Shown: positions 1 to 10,950, numbered from the stretch's first letter. The stretch is DNA of 64,000 nt from Comamonas odontotermitis (GCF_014207855.1 NZ_JACHKZ010000002.1:62001-126000), one strand, 5' to 3'. Numbers and translations: made by a program. The notes: generated from the letters alone by a model not told the origin.

Positions 1-1194
1 CGCAAGGCCGGTATCGAGCGCGCCACCATCGGTTTCATCAGCTGGGTGGGCTTGGCGTATGCCTTCAAGTGGGTCTGGTCGCCGCTGGTGGACCGCCTGC
101 CCCTGCCGGGCCTGTACCGGCTGCTGGGCCGGCGCCGCAGCTGGCTGCTGCTGGCCCAGTGCATGGTGATCGGCGGCTTGCTGGGCATGGCGTTCACCGA
201 TCCGCAGCAGCACCTGAACACCATGGTGGCCTTTGCCGTTCTGACGGCCTTTGGCTCGGCCACACAGGATATTGCGCTCGACGCCTACCGCATCGAATCG
301 GCCAGCAGCGACAAGCAGGCCGCGCTGGCGGCCACCTACCAGACGGGTTACCGCATTGCCATGATCTGGGCCGGAGCCGGCGTGCTGTGGCTGGTGGCGG
401 CCGCCCTGCAGTCCGGGGCCGGAGACTACCAGCCGCAGGCCTGGCGCATGGCCTACTGCGTGATGGCAGCATCCATGGCCGTGGGATTGCTGACCGTGCT
501 GCTGTCACCCGAGCCGCAGGCCAAGGCCCTGCCTGCCGCGCGCAACGCCCAGGAGTGGCTGCAATCGACCCTGGTGGCGCCGTTTGCCGATTTTCTGCAG
601 CGCTACGGCTGGCATGCGGCGCTGATCCTCGCGCTGATTGCCGTCTACCGCATCTCCGATGTGGTGATGGGCATCATGGCCAATCCTTTCTATGTGGACA
701 TGGGCTACACCGAGGCCGAAGTCGCCTCGGTCAGCAAGGTGTTCGGCGTGATCATGACACTGGCTGGCGCCTTTGTCGGCGGCATCATCAGCATGCGCAT
801 CGGCGTGATGCGGGTGCTGATGCTCGGGGCCGTGCTGTCGGCCGCCAGCAACCTGCTGTTTGCCTGGCTCAGCACGCGCGGCCACGATCTGACGGGGCTG
901 ATCGTCGTGGTTTCGGCCGACAATCTGGCTGGCGGCATTGCGTCGGCGGCGTTCATCGCCTATCTTTCAAGCCTGACCAACGTGAACTATTCGGCCACGC
1001 AATATGCGCTGTTCAGCTCGATGATGGTGCTGCTGCCCAAATGGATCGCCGGTTTCTCCGGGCTGTATGTCGACCATTTCGGCTATGCACAATTCTTTGT
1101 CTCAACCGCGCTTCTGGGCTTGCCGGTGCTCGTGCTGGTGTGGCTTGCCTCGCGCGTGCACGCAGCGCACAGCGCTCCGCCCGAAAAACAATAG
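1..1194 (+). CDS. ampG: AmpG-like muropeptide MFS permease (5' partial)
   Basis: Inner-membrane major facilitator family permease resembling AmpG, which imports anhydro-muropeptides for cell-wall recycling. The reading frame is open from base 1, so the N-terminus lies outside the window and 397 residues are visible. An AmpG-like stretch near the start (TIGFISWVGLAYAFKWVWSP followed by VDRLPLP and LGRRRSW) is the main evidence. About ten hydrophobic segments follow, with a long cytoplasmic loop around visible residues 160-195. The first internal start codon is a GTG at 46, but the upstream codons continue the conserved protein, so this is not the true start. A related AmpG-family importer for another substrate is possible. 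Confidence 0.82.
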   Translation, partial: RKAGIERATIGFISWVGLAYAFKWVWSPLVDRLPLPGLYRLLGRRRSWLLLAQCMVIGGLLGMAFTDPQQHLNTMVAFAVLTAFGSATQDIALDAYRIESASSDKQAALAATYQTGYRIAMIWAGAGVLWLVAAALQSGAGDYQPQAWRMAYCVMAASMAVGLLTVLLSPEPQAKALPAARNAQEWLQSTLVAPFADFLQRYGWHAALILALIAVYRISDVVMGIMANPFYVDMGYTEAEVASVSKVFGVIMTLAGAFVGGIISMRIGVMRVLMLGAVLSAASNLLFAWLSTRGHDLTGLIVVVSADNLAGGIASAAFIAYLSSLTNVNYSATQYALFSSMMVLLPKWIAGFSGLYVDHFGYAQFFVSTALLGLPVLVLVWLASRVHAAHSAPPEKQ

Positions 1195-1304
1195 GAGCTA
1201 CAGAGAGCCGGTTTACCAAACTTTACGGACGGGACAAGCCTGCGCCATGGCGGCGTGCCAGCATGTTCCACTGTTGAAATCCGCGGGCCCGCCCGCCCAC
1301 CACC

Positions 1305-2042
1305 ATGACTGCGATGCATACCCACCAACTGTTGATGATCGAAGATGACGAGCGCCTGGCCAATATGGTGACCGAGTATCTGAACCAGTCGGGCCTGCAA
1401 GTCACGCACATGGCCGATGGCACCAGTGGCCTCCAGGCACTGCAGGAGCCTGCCAGCGGCCAGCCGGCCGATCTGGTCATCCTCGACCTGATGCTGCCCG
1501 ATATCGATGGCCTGGAAGTCTGCCGCCGCATCCGCACCTTGAGCAGCCCCGCCGCGCAGGTCCCCATCCTGATGCTGACCGCCAAGGGAGACCCGATGGA
1601 TCGCGTGATCGGCCTGGAAGTGGGGGCGGACGACTACCTGCCCAAGCCGTTCGAGCCGCGCGAGCTGCTCGCCCGCATCCGCGCCATCCTGCGCCGCCGG
1701 GGCGATGGCGGCCCGGCCTCGGCCCAACCTGCCCAGGTACTGCGCTTTGGCAGCCTGGAGATCGACCGCGATGCACGCACCGTGACCGTGGGCGGCAAAC
1801 CGGCCGACCTCACCAGCTACCAGTTTGACCTGCTCGTCACCCTGGCCGAACGTGCGGGCCGCGTGCTCTCGCGCGACCAGATCATGGAAGCCGTGCGTGG
1901 GCGCGAACTCGAGGCCTTTGACCGCTCCATCGACGTGCACATGGGCCGCATCCGCGCGGCCATCGAAGCCGATGCAAAAAACCCGCGCCGCATCCTCACG
2001 GTACGTGGCGTGGGTTACGTTTTTGCCAAACAACAGGATTGA
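1305..2042 (+). CDS. OmpR/PhoB-family response regulator
   Basis: DNA-binding response regulator of 245 residues. The receiver domain (about 8-125) has the acidic pocket IEDDE at 12-16, the phospho-acceptor D61 in VILDLMLPD and the conserved K94 in LTAKGD. A winged-helix output domain (about 145-240) ends with the typical R-I-L-T-V-R-G-V-G-Y. The ATG at 1305 is followed by another at 1314, so the first three residues are uncertain. It lies 61 bp upstream of a sensor kinase on the same strand and forms a two-component pair with it, most like RstA/RstB or CpxR/CpxA in architecture. The stimulus cannot be read from the sequence. Confidence 0.93.
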   Translation: MTAMHTHQLLMIEDDERLANMVTEYLNQSGLQVTHMADGTSGLQALQEPASGQPADLVILDLMLPDIDGLEVCRRIRTLSSPAAQVPILMLTAKGDPMDRVIGLEVGADDYLPKPFEPRELLARIRAILRRRGDGGPASAQPAQVLRFGSLEIDRDARTVTVGGKPADLTSYQFDLLVTLAERAGRVLSRDQIMEAVRGRELEAFDRSIDVHMGRIRAAIEADAKNPRRILTVRGVGYVFAKQQD

Positions 2043-2103
2043 GCTCCACCATTCATAGCCGTATGCGCGCTCCCAGCGGGCGCCAGAAGCCTTCCCCCTA
2101 GAA

Positions 2104-3359
<1,256 letters not shown>

Positions 3360-3363
<4 letters not shown>

Positions 3364-3779
3364 AAAACCACGCCCGATACCAGTGCCACATTGGCATAGG
3401 GCGTGAACTCGCCCGTGCGCACTACGGCCACAGCCCGGGCAGTCAAGGCCTTGAAATCTTCGTGCGAGATCGATTGCGGCGCAACGGGCAATCGGTCGCC
3501 CTGGCAGGCATACCAGTCAGGCAACGCGCCCTTGGCGCCGTTGCCATCATTGGCAGACAGGCATTCGCTCGCCACCACGGCGCGCTCCACCTGCAGCTCA
3601 CTCAGAACGGCAGCGAGCACCTGCTTGACCGTTGGCACGCCCTGGGCTACCGCCAGATCAATGCGCCGCACGCCGGGCGGCACCGGAAGGCCAGCATCGC
3701 CAATCACCAGCACATCGCCATGGCCCATGCCGGCAATGACCTGGGACAGCTCGATATTGAGCAAGGGGCTGCGCTTCAT
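3360..3779 (-). CDS. rbsD: D-ribose pyranase RbsD
   Basis: Interconverts pyran and furan forms of ribose so that the furanose can be phosphorylated by RbsK. The product is 139 residues, the usual family size. It starts MKRSPLLN and carries the family features GHGDVLVIGDAGLPVP near the N-terminus and TGEFTPYANVAL near the C-terminus. The ATG at 3779 is chosen because it overlaps the rbsK stop (ATGA, translational coupling); the longer open frame to 3890 adds residues that do not look like the family. It is the last gene of the rbs operon and ends inside the stop of the convergent kinase gene. Confidence 0.93.
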
Positions 3780-4765
3780 ACGAGACTCCAACGGGTAGCG
3801 CCGGTCAGAGTTTCGACTTCGGCAAAATAAGGGATGGAAGGCTGCGCACCCGCACGGGTCACGCAAATGCTGGCCGCGCGCATGGCCCATTGGGTGGCAT
3901 CGTTCAGGCCCAGGCCCCGCGCCAGTTGCACGGTGAGTGCGCCCAGAAAGGTATCCCCCGCAGCCGTGGTATCCACCGCCTGCACCTGCGCCGCCTCGTG
4001 CCAGTGGGCAACGCCTGGGATTGCCTCCGTGCCGTCATCATTGGCAATGGTCGCATCACACGCCACGGCGCCAAGGGCGCCAAGCGTCACCACCACCTGC
4101 GCCACGCCACGGCCCTGCAGCTGGCGTGCAGCAGCGGCGGCAGCCTGTGGCGTATCCACCGGCCGGCCGCACAGCTGCGCCGCTTCGCTTTCGTTGACCA
4201 CCAGCAGGTCTACCATCGGCCACCAGTGTTCTGGCAAAGCTTGCATGGGCGATGGGTTGAGAGCCGTTTTGCAGCCCGTCTGGCGCGCCAGGCGTAGCGC
4301 CTGCTCCACCTCGGCCAGCGGTGTCTCCAGCTGCAGCACCACGTAATCTGCACCCTGCAATTGCGCCTGCAGCAGTGCCTGCGGCACCCGCAGCAGCTCA
4401 TTGGCACCCGGCACCACCACGATCTGGTTCTGCGCCGCATCGTCCACGCTGATGACGGCCACACCTGTTCCTGCCAGCGCAGTGCGCTGCACATGCTGCG
4501 CGTGGATATGGTCTGCCACCAGGCCCGCCAGCAGTTGCTCGGCGTAGGCATCTTCGCCCACACAGGACAGCAGCGTCACCGCCGCGCCCTGGCGCGCGCA
4601 GCTGACCGCCTGGTTGCCGCCCTTGCCGCCTGGCACCTGCGTAAGCGAGTGGCCCAGCATGGTTTCACCCGCCCGCGGCATGTGCGGCACGCGCAGCACC
4701 AGATCCATGTTCAGACTGCCGAGCACCACGATGCGCGGCGCCTGGCTCAAAATCGGTGCGCTCAC
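3776..4765 (-). CDS. rbsK: Ribokinase RbsK
   Basis: Phosphorylates D-ribose to ribose 5-phosphate with ATP in the cytoplasm. The PfkB-family sugar kinase of 329 residues has the N-terminal substrate signature GGKGGNQAVSCARQGA and the C-terminal signature DTTAAGDTFLGAL containing the catalytic aspartate of the anion hole. Initiation is a GTG at 4765 overlapping the stop of the upstream regulator by four bases (GTGA), which matches the beginning of the conserved fold (RIVVLGSLNMDLV). Its stop overlaps the rbsD start, so regulator, kinase and pyranase appear translationally coupled. Confidence 0.94.
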   Translation of the reverse strand: MSAPILSQAPRIVVLGSLNMDLVLRVPHMPRAGETMLGHSLTQVPGGKGGNQAVSCARQGAAVTLLSCVGEDAYAEQLLAGLVADHIHAQHVQRTALAGTGVAVISVDDAAQNQIVVVPGANELLRVPQALLQAQLQGADYVVLQLETPLAEVEQALRLARQTGCKTALNPSPMQALPEHWWPMVDLLVVNESEAAQLCGRPVDTPQAAAAAARQLQGRGVAQVVVTLGALGAVACDATIANDDGTEAIPGVAHWHEAAQVQAVDTTAAGDTFLGALTVQLARGLGLNDATQWAMRAASICVTRAGAQPSIPYFAEVETLTGATRWSLV

Positions 4766-5814
4766 ACCATTCCTCCGCCCAAAGTTTGCATTGCACGATG
4801 GCCAGCAGGCTTGCTGCTGGCCCGCTTGACCAAGGCGGGCGCGAGCATCTGCACAGTGGCCGAAGACTGCCGCTGCGCCAGCTTGCCTGCCTGCATATCC
4901 TCCCGCAGCAGCGCCAGCGCCTGGTGCGCCATGGCCTTGACCGGTTGCGCCACCGTGCTGAGCGGCGGCTGCGTGTAGCTGGCCAGTTCGATATCGTCGT
5001 AACCCACCACCGCCACATCCTGCGGCACCTGCAGACCATGTTCATGCACCGCCCGCAGGGCGCCCATGGCCATCAGGTCGTTGCAGGCCAGCACCGCCGT
5101 GGGACGCGCACTGACCGGGCCCTGCAGCAAGGTCTGCATGGCCAGGTAGCCGCCGTTGACGCTGAAATCGGCGTGCACCAGCAAGTCTGTGCCGTGGCCC
5201 ATCCGCTGCAAGGTCTGGCGCCAGCCCTGCACGCGCTGTGCGCTGGAATGCAGGTGCTCGGGCCCGCCAATGCAGGCGATGCGCTGGTGGCCCAGAGCCA
5301 CCAGGTACTCGGTCGCCAGCAAGCCGCCCTGCACATGGTCGGTCTGTACGCAGGGGCGCTCCAGCCCGGCAATCGCGCGGTCGATCAGCACCATCGGAAT
5401 GGCGGTCTGCGCCAGGTGGCGCGACATGGTCTCGTCGTCGCTGGTCGAGGCCACGATGAGGCCATCTACCCGCTTTTGCGACAGCACATCCAGATAAACT
5501 TTCTGGCGGTCGGCGTTGTCATCGGTGTTGCACAGCAAGAGCGCGTAACCGGCTGCAAAGCAGGCGTCTTCCACCGCGCGCACCAGCTCCGCGAAATAGG
5601 GGTTGGAGTTGTTGGGCACCAGCATGCCGATGGTGTGCGTGGCGTTCATCTTGAGGCTACGTGCCACGGCGCTGGGCACATATCCCAGGCTTTGCACCGC
5701 GTCCAGCACCCGCTCCTGCGTACTGGGCAGAACCGCGCGCGTCTTGTTGAGCACATGCGATACCGTGGTGACCGACACCCCCGCAACGCGCGCTACATCC
5801 TTGATACTTGTCAT
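4762..5814 (-). CDS. rbsR: LacI-family ribose operon repressor
   Basis: LacI/GalR-type repressor of about 350 residues. The N-terminal helix-turn-helix is TSIKDVARVAGVSVTTVSHV, and a periplasmic-binding-protein-like effector domain follows (about 60-335). I chose the ATG at 5814, which begins the canonical MTSIKDVA; the frame extends to 5865 but those 17 residues overlap the rbsC 3' end. It sits inside the rbs operon between permease and kinase, 10 bp after rbsC, an order unlike the E. coli rbsDACBKR layout. Its probable target is the perfect palindrome at 9510-9523. Ribose as effector is inferred from context. Confidence 0.9.
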   Translation of the reverse strand: MTSIKDVARVAGVSVTTVSHVLNKTRAVLPSTQERVLDAVQSLGYVPSAVARSLKMNATHTIGMLVPNNSNPYFAELVRAVEDACFAAGYALLLCNTDDNADRQKVYLDVLSQKRVDGLIVASTSDDETMSRHLAQTAIPMVLIDRAIAGLERPCVQTDHVQGGLLATEYLVALGHQRIACIGGPEHLHSSAQRVQGWRQTLQRMGHGTDLLVHADFSVNGGYLAMQTLLQGPVSARPTAVLACNDLMAMGALRAVHEHGLQVPQDVAVVGYDDIELASYTQPPLSTVAQPVKAMAHQALALLREDMQAGKLAQRQSSATVQMLAPALVKRASSKPAGHRAMQTLGGGMV

Positions 5815-5824
5815 CACCGCCCGA

Positions 5825-6826
5825 TCACGCGCGACGCGCCGCACGGCGCTGGCGCACGGTATCAATGATCACCGCCACCACGATCACCACGCCGGTGATG
5901 ATGCGCTTGGCCGGTTCGCTCGCGCCCACCTGGGCCAGGCCCGCTTCAAGCACGGCAATGATGAGCACGCCAAAGAAGGTAGCGATCACCGAGCCGCGGC
6001 CACCCATCAGGCTGGTGCCGCCAATCACCACGGCGGCGATCACCTGCAGCTCCATGCCGGTGCCTGCATTCGGGTCGGCGGCCTCCAGGCGCGCAGACTG
6101 CATCAGGCCCGCCAGGCCCGCGAGCAGGCCGGTGAGCGCGAACACGATGATGCGGATCGGGCGCGGATCGATACCCGCCAGATGCATGGCTTCTTCGTTG
6201 GTACCAATGCCGATCACATAGCGGCCGAACACCGTGCGCGTCAGCACGATCTGGCCAAGAACCACAATCGCCAGCGCGATCAGAAAGGCTGCGGAAACCC
6301 CGTCGACAATGGGTGCGGCCAGGCCGGAGATCGCATCCCCGACATACTGGGTGCGCGAGTCGGTCACCAGATAGGCGCCACCGCGCAGTGCCTCCAGCAT
6401 GCCCAGCGACACGATGAAGCTCGGCAGTCGCCAGGCCACCGACACGGCACCCGTCACGGCGCCGCACAGCAGGCCAGTGATCAGCCCCAGCAGGCCTGCG
6501 GCCCAGGGGCCCAGCCCCCACACCAGAATGGCCTGCGCGGCCACCGCCGCCGACAGCGCCAGCACCGATCCCACCGACAAATCGATGCCCGCCAGGATCA
6601 GCACAAAGGTCATGCCCACCGCCATCACCGCGAGCGCGGGGATTTCATTGGCGATGGTGACAAAGGTTTCCTTGCTCCAGAAATATTCGGAGAGAAAGCT
6701 GAACAGCGCGATCATGCCGACCAGCACCACCAGCAGGCCCACATAGGTGCCCCAGGCCTGCATGAAGCCTGCGGGTGCAGCCGCCGCAGCGGCTCCGCCT
6801 TGCTGCGCGTTGGGTTGTGTTGTCAT
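5825..6826 (-). CDS. rbsC: Ribose ABC transporter permease RbsC
   Basis: Inner-membrane permease of a carbohydrate uptake-2 (CUT2) ABC transporter, 333 residues. Roughly eight to ten hydrophobic segments are visible, with family features such as GIDLSVGSVLALSA, a mid-protein TVFGRYVIGIGTNEEA (cytoplasmic coupling loop) and GTSLMGGRGSV near the C-terminus. It lies between rbsA and the repressor gene and would form the transport channel with RbsA, fed by RbsB. The N-terminal 15 residues are alanine- and glycine-rich and non-conserved. Ribose specificity rests on the linked rbsK, rbsD and rbsB genes. Confidence 0.92.
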   Translation of the reverse strand: MTTQPNAQQGGAAAAAAPAGFMQAWGTYVGLLVVLVGMIALFSFLSEYFWSKETFVTIANEIPALAVMAVGMTFVLILAGIDLSVGSVLALSAAVAAQAILVWGLGPWAAGLLGLITGLLCGAVTGAVSVAWRLPSFIVSLGMLEALRGGAYLVTDSRTQYVGDAISGLAAPIVDGVSAAFLIALAIVVLGQIVLTRTVFGRYVIGIGTNEEAMHLAGIDPRPIRIIVFALTGLLAGLAGLMQSARLEAADPNAGTGMELQVIAAVVIGGTSLMGGRGSVIATFFGVLIIAVLEAGLAQVGASEPAKRIITGVVIVVAVIIDTVRQRRAARRA

Positions 6827-6869
6827 GGCTTCTCGTCCTCGCCTGCTCTAGATCATTCAATGCGGCGGC

Positions 6870-8444
6870 TCACGCCGCCTGGGTTGCACCGGCCGTGCCG
6901 GTATTGCCAAATGCTGCGGCCAGCAGTTGCTGGTCCGTCCACTGGCCACGCTCAAACACGGCCACCAGCTGGCCGTTGTGCATCACGCCAATGCGGTCGC
7001 ACATGGCCATCAGCTCCCGCAGATCGCTCGACACCATCAGCACGGCCTTGCCGTCGTCGCACATGCGATCCACCTCGTGGTAGATATCGGCCCGCGCGCC
7101 CACATCCACGCCGCGAGTGGGCTCGTCAAGCAGCAGCACATCGCAGGGCTGGTGCAACCAGCGGGCAAACACCACCTTCTGCTGGTTGCCGCCACTCAAG
7201 GTGGAAACAGCCTGCTCCGGCCCGCGCGAGCGGATGCGCAGCCGCTCGATGAAGTGCTGCGCCACTGCGCTCTCTTGCGCGCGCTGCAGCCAGCCTGCCC
7301 GCGCCACCTTGCGCATGCCTGCGAGCGTGGTGTTGGCGCGTATGGATTGCGACAGCAGCAGGCCTTGCGACTTGCGGTCTTCCGTCACCAGGCCAATGCC
7401 CGCGCGGATGGCATCGACCGGATTGCGCCAGTTGGGCGTAACGCTTGCAGACGTGCGAACACCTGCCGCACCCGCTGGCCCGGCATGCACGGTGATCTCG
7501 CCCGCATCGGCACGATCGGCACCAAACAGCAGGCGCGCCAGTTCGGTACGGCCCGAGCCCACGAGGCCAGCCAGGCCCATGATCTCGCCCGCATACAGAT
7601 CCAGGCTCACACCGCGCACCAGCCTGCCGCGCTGCATGTTTCTGGCCGACAGGCGCAGCGCGCCGCGCGCACGGCGCGGGCGGCCTTCGTTGTCCTGCAC
7701 GGCGTGGCCCACCATGCGCTCCACCAGCTCGTGCTCCTGCACACCTGCCATGGGGCGCACATCCACCAGCCGGCCATCGCGCAGCACCGCCACACGGTCG
7801 GCAATGCGCTGCAATTCTTCGAGCCGGTGCGACACATAGACCAGCGCCACACCGCGCGCCTTGAGCAGCGCAATCTGCTCGAACAGGTGCTCGGTTTCCT
7901 TGGGCGTGAGCATGGCGGTGGGCTCGTCGAGCACCAGCACGCGCGTGCCGTCCCGCAGATTGCGGGCAATTTCCACCATCTGCTGCTGGCCAATACCCAG
8001 CTGCGACACCGGTGTGTCGGGGTCGATGCCAGTCATGCCAATCTTGGCCAGTTGCTCCACGGCCAGGGCGCGCATGGCGGTGTGATCCAGCCAGCCCATA
8101 TGGTGGGGCAGGCGGCCCAGCAGCAGGTTTTCCGCCACCGACAGGGTCGGGATCAGGCCCAGCTCCTGCATCACCATGCGCACGCCGTGGTGCTCTGCAT
8201 CGCGCCGCGACGCGGGTGCAAAGGGCTGGCCATCGAGCTGCATGCTGCCCTGCGACGGATCGGTCAGACCGCACAGGATCTTGGACAAGGTGCTCTTGCC
8301 CGCCCCGTTCTCGCCGGTCAGCGCTAGCACTTCGCCCGCATGCAGATCCAGGCTCACGCCCTGCAGCACTGTGGTGCCGGAATAGGCTTTGCCAATGTCT
8401 TGCAGGCGAACGCGCGGCGTGCCTGGGTTTTCCATCGCATTCAT
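6870..8444 (-). CDS. rbsA: Ribose ABC transporter ATP-binding protein RbsA
   Basis: Double-cassette ATPase of the ribose importer. The first cassette has Walker A GENGAGKST, a signature-like QLGIGQQQ and Walker B VLVLDEPTA. The second has a degenerate Walker A (GLVGSGRTE), signature LSGGNQQK and Walker B VLLLDEPTRG. This asymmetry is typical of CUT2 transporters. The start is taken as ATG 8444 (MNAMENPG), 26 bp after rbsB; a second ATG at 8435 is equally possible. The longer open frame reaches into rbsB and is unlikely. No strong Shine-Dalgarno sequence is visible before either ATG. Confidence 0.93.
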   Translation of the reverse strand: MNAMENPGTPRVRLQDIGKAYSGTTVLQGVSLDLHAGEVLALTGENGAGKSTLSKILCGLTDPSQGSMQLDGQPFAPASRRDAEHHGVRMVMQELGLIPTLSVAENLLLGRLPHHMGWLDHTAMRALAVEQLAKIGMTGIDPDTPVSQLGIGQQQMVEIARNLRDGTRVLVLDEPTAMLTPKETEHLFEQIALLKARGVALVYVSHRLEELQRIADRVAVLRDGRLVDVRPMAGVQEHELVERMVGHAVQDNEGRPRRARGALRLSARNMQRGRLVRGVSLDLYAGEIMGLAGLVGSGRTELARLLFGADRADAGEITVHAGPAGAAGVRTSASVTPNWRNPVDAIRAGIGLVTEDRKSQGLLLSQSIRANTTLAGMRKVARAGWLQRAQESAVAQHFIERLRIRSRGPEQAVSTLSGGNQQKVVFARWLHQPCDVLLLDEPTRGVDVGARADIYHEVDRMCDDGKAVLMVSSDLRELMAMCDRIGVMHNGQLVAVFERGQWTDQQLLAAAFGNTGTAGATQAA

Positions 8445-8469
8445 GGCCGTTGTACCGTTTGCGCAGCGC

Positions 8470-9420
8470 TTATTTGGTGTCCTTGGTAACCAGCACGACA
8501 TCGGTCTTTACCTCGGTGGGCATGTCGTTCTGCTTTTTCTTCTCGGCCAGGGCCTTCAGTGCAATTTCGATACCGAATACGGCCTGTTTGGCGGCAAACT
8601 GGTCGGCAGTGGCGAGTACACGGCCGTCCTTGAGCATGGGCTTGATGGCGGCGATGTTGTCGTAACCCACCACGTCCACCTTGCCGGTGCGGCCCGAGGC
8701 CTTCACGGCTGCGACCACGCCCAGCGCCATGCTGTCGTTGCCTGCCAAGATGGCCTTGAGGTCGGGGTTTTCGCGCAGCATGCCGGCTGCCACGGTGTTG
8801 CCCTTGTCGATTTCCCACTGGCCGGACTGCACGCTCACCACGTTGATGCCTGCGGCCTTCATCGCGTCCTGAAAGCCCAGCGTGCGCTGCTGTGCGTTGA
8901 AGGTGGTCGACACGCCTTCCACAATCGCCACCTTGTCGCCGGATTTGAGCTGCTTGCCCAGGAAATCACCCACCAGCTTTGCGCCCGCACGGTTGTCGGG
9001 GCCGACGAAGGGCACACTCAGCTCCTTGCTCTTCAAGGCATCGGCGTCCAGCTTGTTGTCGATATTGATCACCAGCACGCCCTTGTCGGCCGCGGCCTTG
9101 AGCGTCGGCACCAGCGCCTTGGAGTCAGCCGGTGCAATCACGATGGCGTTGACGCGCTGCGCCACCATCTGCTCGACCATCTTGATCTGGGCTGCGGTAT
9201 CGGTCTCGTCCTTGATGCCATTGGCCAGCAGGGTGTACTCGGAGGCATGCGCCTTCTGGTGCGCCTTGGCGCCATCTTCCATGGTGCGGAAGAATTCATT
9301 GGCCAGCGACTTCATCACCAGCGCCACCTTGGGCTTGTCAGCTGCAGCAGCGTTATGGGAGAAACCAGCCACGGCAGCCAGGGCCAGCGCAGCAGTCAGG
9401 GTACGGCGGGAAAAGCGCAT
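8470..9420 (-). CDS. rbsB: Periplasmic ribose-binding protein RbsB
   Basis: Periplasmic sugar-binding protein, 316 residues. It has a clear Sec signal (basic MRFSRRT, a hydrophobic core, cleavage expected near NAAAADKP) followed by a type-1 periplasmic-binding fold. It is the first gene of the rbs operon and is preceded by GGAGA 7 bases before the ATG. The upstream region contains a LacI-type palindrome about 90 bp before the start. It delivers ribose to RbsC/RbsA. Specificity for ribose rather than another pentose is inferred from rbsK and rbsD in the same operon. Confidence 0.92.
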   Translation of the reverse strand: MRFSRRTLTAALALAAVAGFSHNAAAADKPKVALVMKSLANEFFRTMEDGAKAHQKAHASEYTLLANGIKDETDTAAQIKMVEQMVAQRVNAIVIAPADSKALVPTLKAAADKGVLVINIDNKLDADALKSKELSVPFVGPDNRAGAKLVGDFLGKQLKSGDKVAIVEGVSTTFNAQQRTLGFQDAMKAAGINVVSVQSGQWEIDKGNTVAAGMLRENPDLKAILAGNDSMALGVVAAVKASGRTGKVDVVGYDNIAAIKPMLKDGRVLATADQFAAKQAVFGIEIALKALAEKKKQNDMPTEVKTDVVLVTKDTK

Positions 9421-9509
9421 GAGAGTCTCCAGAAAAATAGGTATGCAAAACGCGGCGCTGCAAAAGCGGAGCCAAAGCAGTTACTGCGAGAAGCCGCATG
9501 TTTGCATGA

Positions 9510-9523
9510 CGCAAACGTTTGCG
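9510..9523. promoter_or_regulatory. Probable RbsR operator
   Basis: The 14-base sequence CGCAAACGTTTGCG is a perfect palindrome with the central CG typical of LacI/PurR/RbsR operators. It lies in the 253-bp leader before rbsB, about 90 bp upstream of the start codon. No second copy was noticed elsewhere in the window. The link to the operon's own LacI-family regulator is inference. Confidence 0.8.
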
Positions 9524-9673
9524 CACCGGAGTTTACCCCAAGGTTACACCTCGGTTACCAAAATTCATCGGCTCTGTTTTTGATAGCTGCCCGCGCCTGT
9601 CAGTGAAGTGCAGACAGCGTATTGGAGCGCTGAAACAAGCACGTGCCGGCCGCGTGGAATCGCTGCAAAGCCG

Positions 9674-10945
9674 TCATACGCTGCGCTGCGGATGGCGCAC
9701 CATCATCCAGGCATAGAGCAGCATGCCCAGCACCAACGCACCTGCAGCCACGGCCAGCCCATAGGCAAAACCGGTCTGGGTATTGGCAGTGTGGGCAAGC
9801 ATGTAGGCCACCATGGGCGGGCCCACGATCTGCCCCAGGCCATAGGCTGCGGTGAGCAGGCCCGGAAAGCTGCTGATCGCAGCGGGCCATATGCGCCGCG
9901 CCTCCTGCAGCGCAAAGAAGGTGATGGTGGTAAACGGCAGCCCCAGCAAAATGCTGCCCAGCGCAAAACCCACCGGCGTAGGCCATACAAAGCTGATGAC
10001 AATCGATAGCGCCTGAACGCCATAGCCCGCCATCAGCAGCTTGCGCCTGTCCCACCGCATGGGCACATGGGTTGACAGATATGCGCCCAGTGCCACGCCA
10101 CCACCGAACATGGGCCAGAAGAGATCGGGCCAGACAGAGCCTTGCGGCAACGCACCACGGGCAATCACCGGCAGATAAGTCGCAGTAACGATATAGCCCA
10201 GCCCGGCAAAGCTATAGGCTGCGGTGAGCAAGGCACGGTCGAGCGGGCCTTCCGCAGCGGACGCCGCTGCTGCACCCGGCTGCGCGGCGGGCAGTGGCGC
10301 CAGCGCGCCCCGCACCACGGGCAGCACCAGCAGCCAGAAGAGCGCCGCCAGCAGCGCAAACACCAGCCAGCCGCTGACCGCATGCCAGCCCGCCGCCACC
10401 ATGCCGCTGGTGGCCAGGCCTGTCACCAGGATGCCAAGGCCCGGCCCGCAGAACACCAGACCGCCCAGCGCAGGCCTGCCCAGATGCGCCAGCTGCGACA
10501 TGCACCACAAGGTGATATTGAGGAACACCACGGCACTTGCCACACCCGATACAAATCGCAGGCTGGCCCAGGCCCCGGGCCATTGCAGCGCCATGGCGGC
10601 CGTCAGCGCCGCAGTGAAAAACAGCCACCAGCGCACCATGCGCGCAGGGTGCCAGCGCTGCACCACACCCCTGGCCACCCAGGGCAGTGCCATGCACACG
10701 AGCGAGCCGACAAAGTAGCCGATGTAATTGCTCATCGCCAGCCAGCTGCCCTGGGCCAGGGTGACGCTGCCGTCGTGCAGCATCATCGGCAGCAGCGGCG
10801 TGAAGGCAAAGCGCCCCACCCCCATGGCCGATGCCATGGCAATCATGCCGGCAATGGCAACCAGCCAGGGCCGCTGGCTCAGGGCGGGAGTTGCCGATGT
10901 TGGTGGCAAAGACGCGGCAGAAGATGCAGGCGCAGAGATGGACAT
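9674..10945 (-). CDS. YbfB/YjiJ-family MFS transporter
   Basis: Twelve-segment major facilitator protein of 423 residues. The early motif GMIAMASAMGVGRFAFTPLL is characteristic of the YbfB/YjiJ (MFS_4) group, whose substrates are mostly unknown. The N-terminal 25 residues are a low-complexity serine/alanine/proline tail and a basic stretch occurs at about 195-225 between the two halves. It is divergent from a LysR-type regulator gene 73 bp away, and a 13-bp inverted repeat lies between them, so it is probably the regulator's target. Export of a small metabolite or drug is likely but not shown. Confidence 0.85.
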   Translation of the reverse strand: MSISAPASSAASLPPTSATPALSQRPWLVAIAGMIAMASAMGVGRFAFTPLLPMMLHDGSVTLAQGSWLAMSNYIGYFVGSLVCMALPWVARGVVQRWHPARMVRWWLFFTAALTAAMALQWPGAWASLRFVSGVASAVVFLNITLWCMSQLAHLGRPALGGLVFCGPGLGILVTGLATSGMVAAGWHAVSGWLVFALLAALFWLLVLPVVRGALAPLPAAQPGAAAASAAEGPLDRALLTAAYSFAGLGYIVTATYLPVIARGALPQGSVWPDLFWPMFGGGVALGAYLSTHVPMRWDRRKLLMAGYGVQALSIVISFVWPTPVGFALGSILLGLPFTTITFFALQEARRIWPAAISSFPGLLTAAYGLGQIVGPPMVAYMLAHTANTQTGFAYGLAVAAGALVLGMLLYAWMMVRHPQRSV

Positions 10946-10950
10946 GGCTT

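Noticed and set aside
3780-3890. N-terminal extension of RbsD by 37 residues
   Set aside because: The extension does not resemble RbsD, lies inside rbsK, and the ATGA overlap at 3779 gives a better start.
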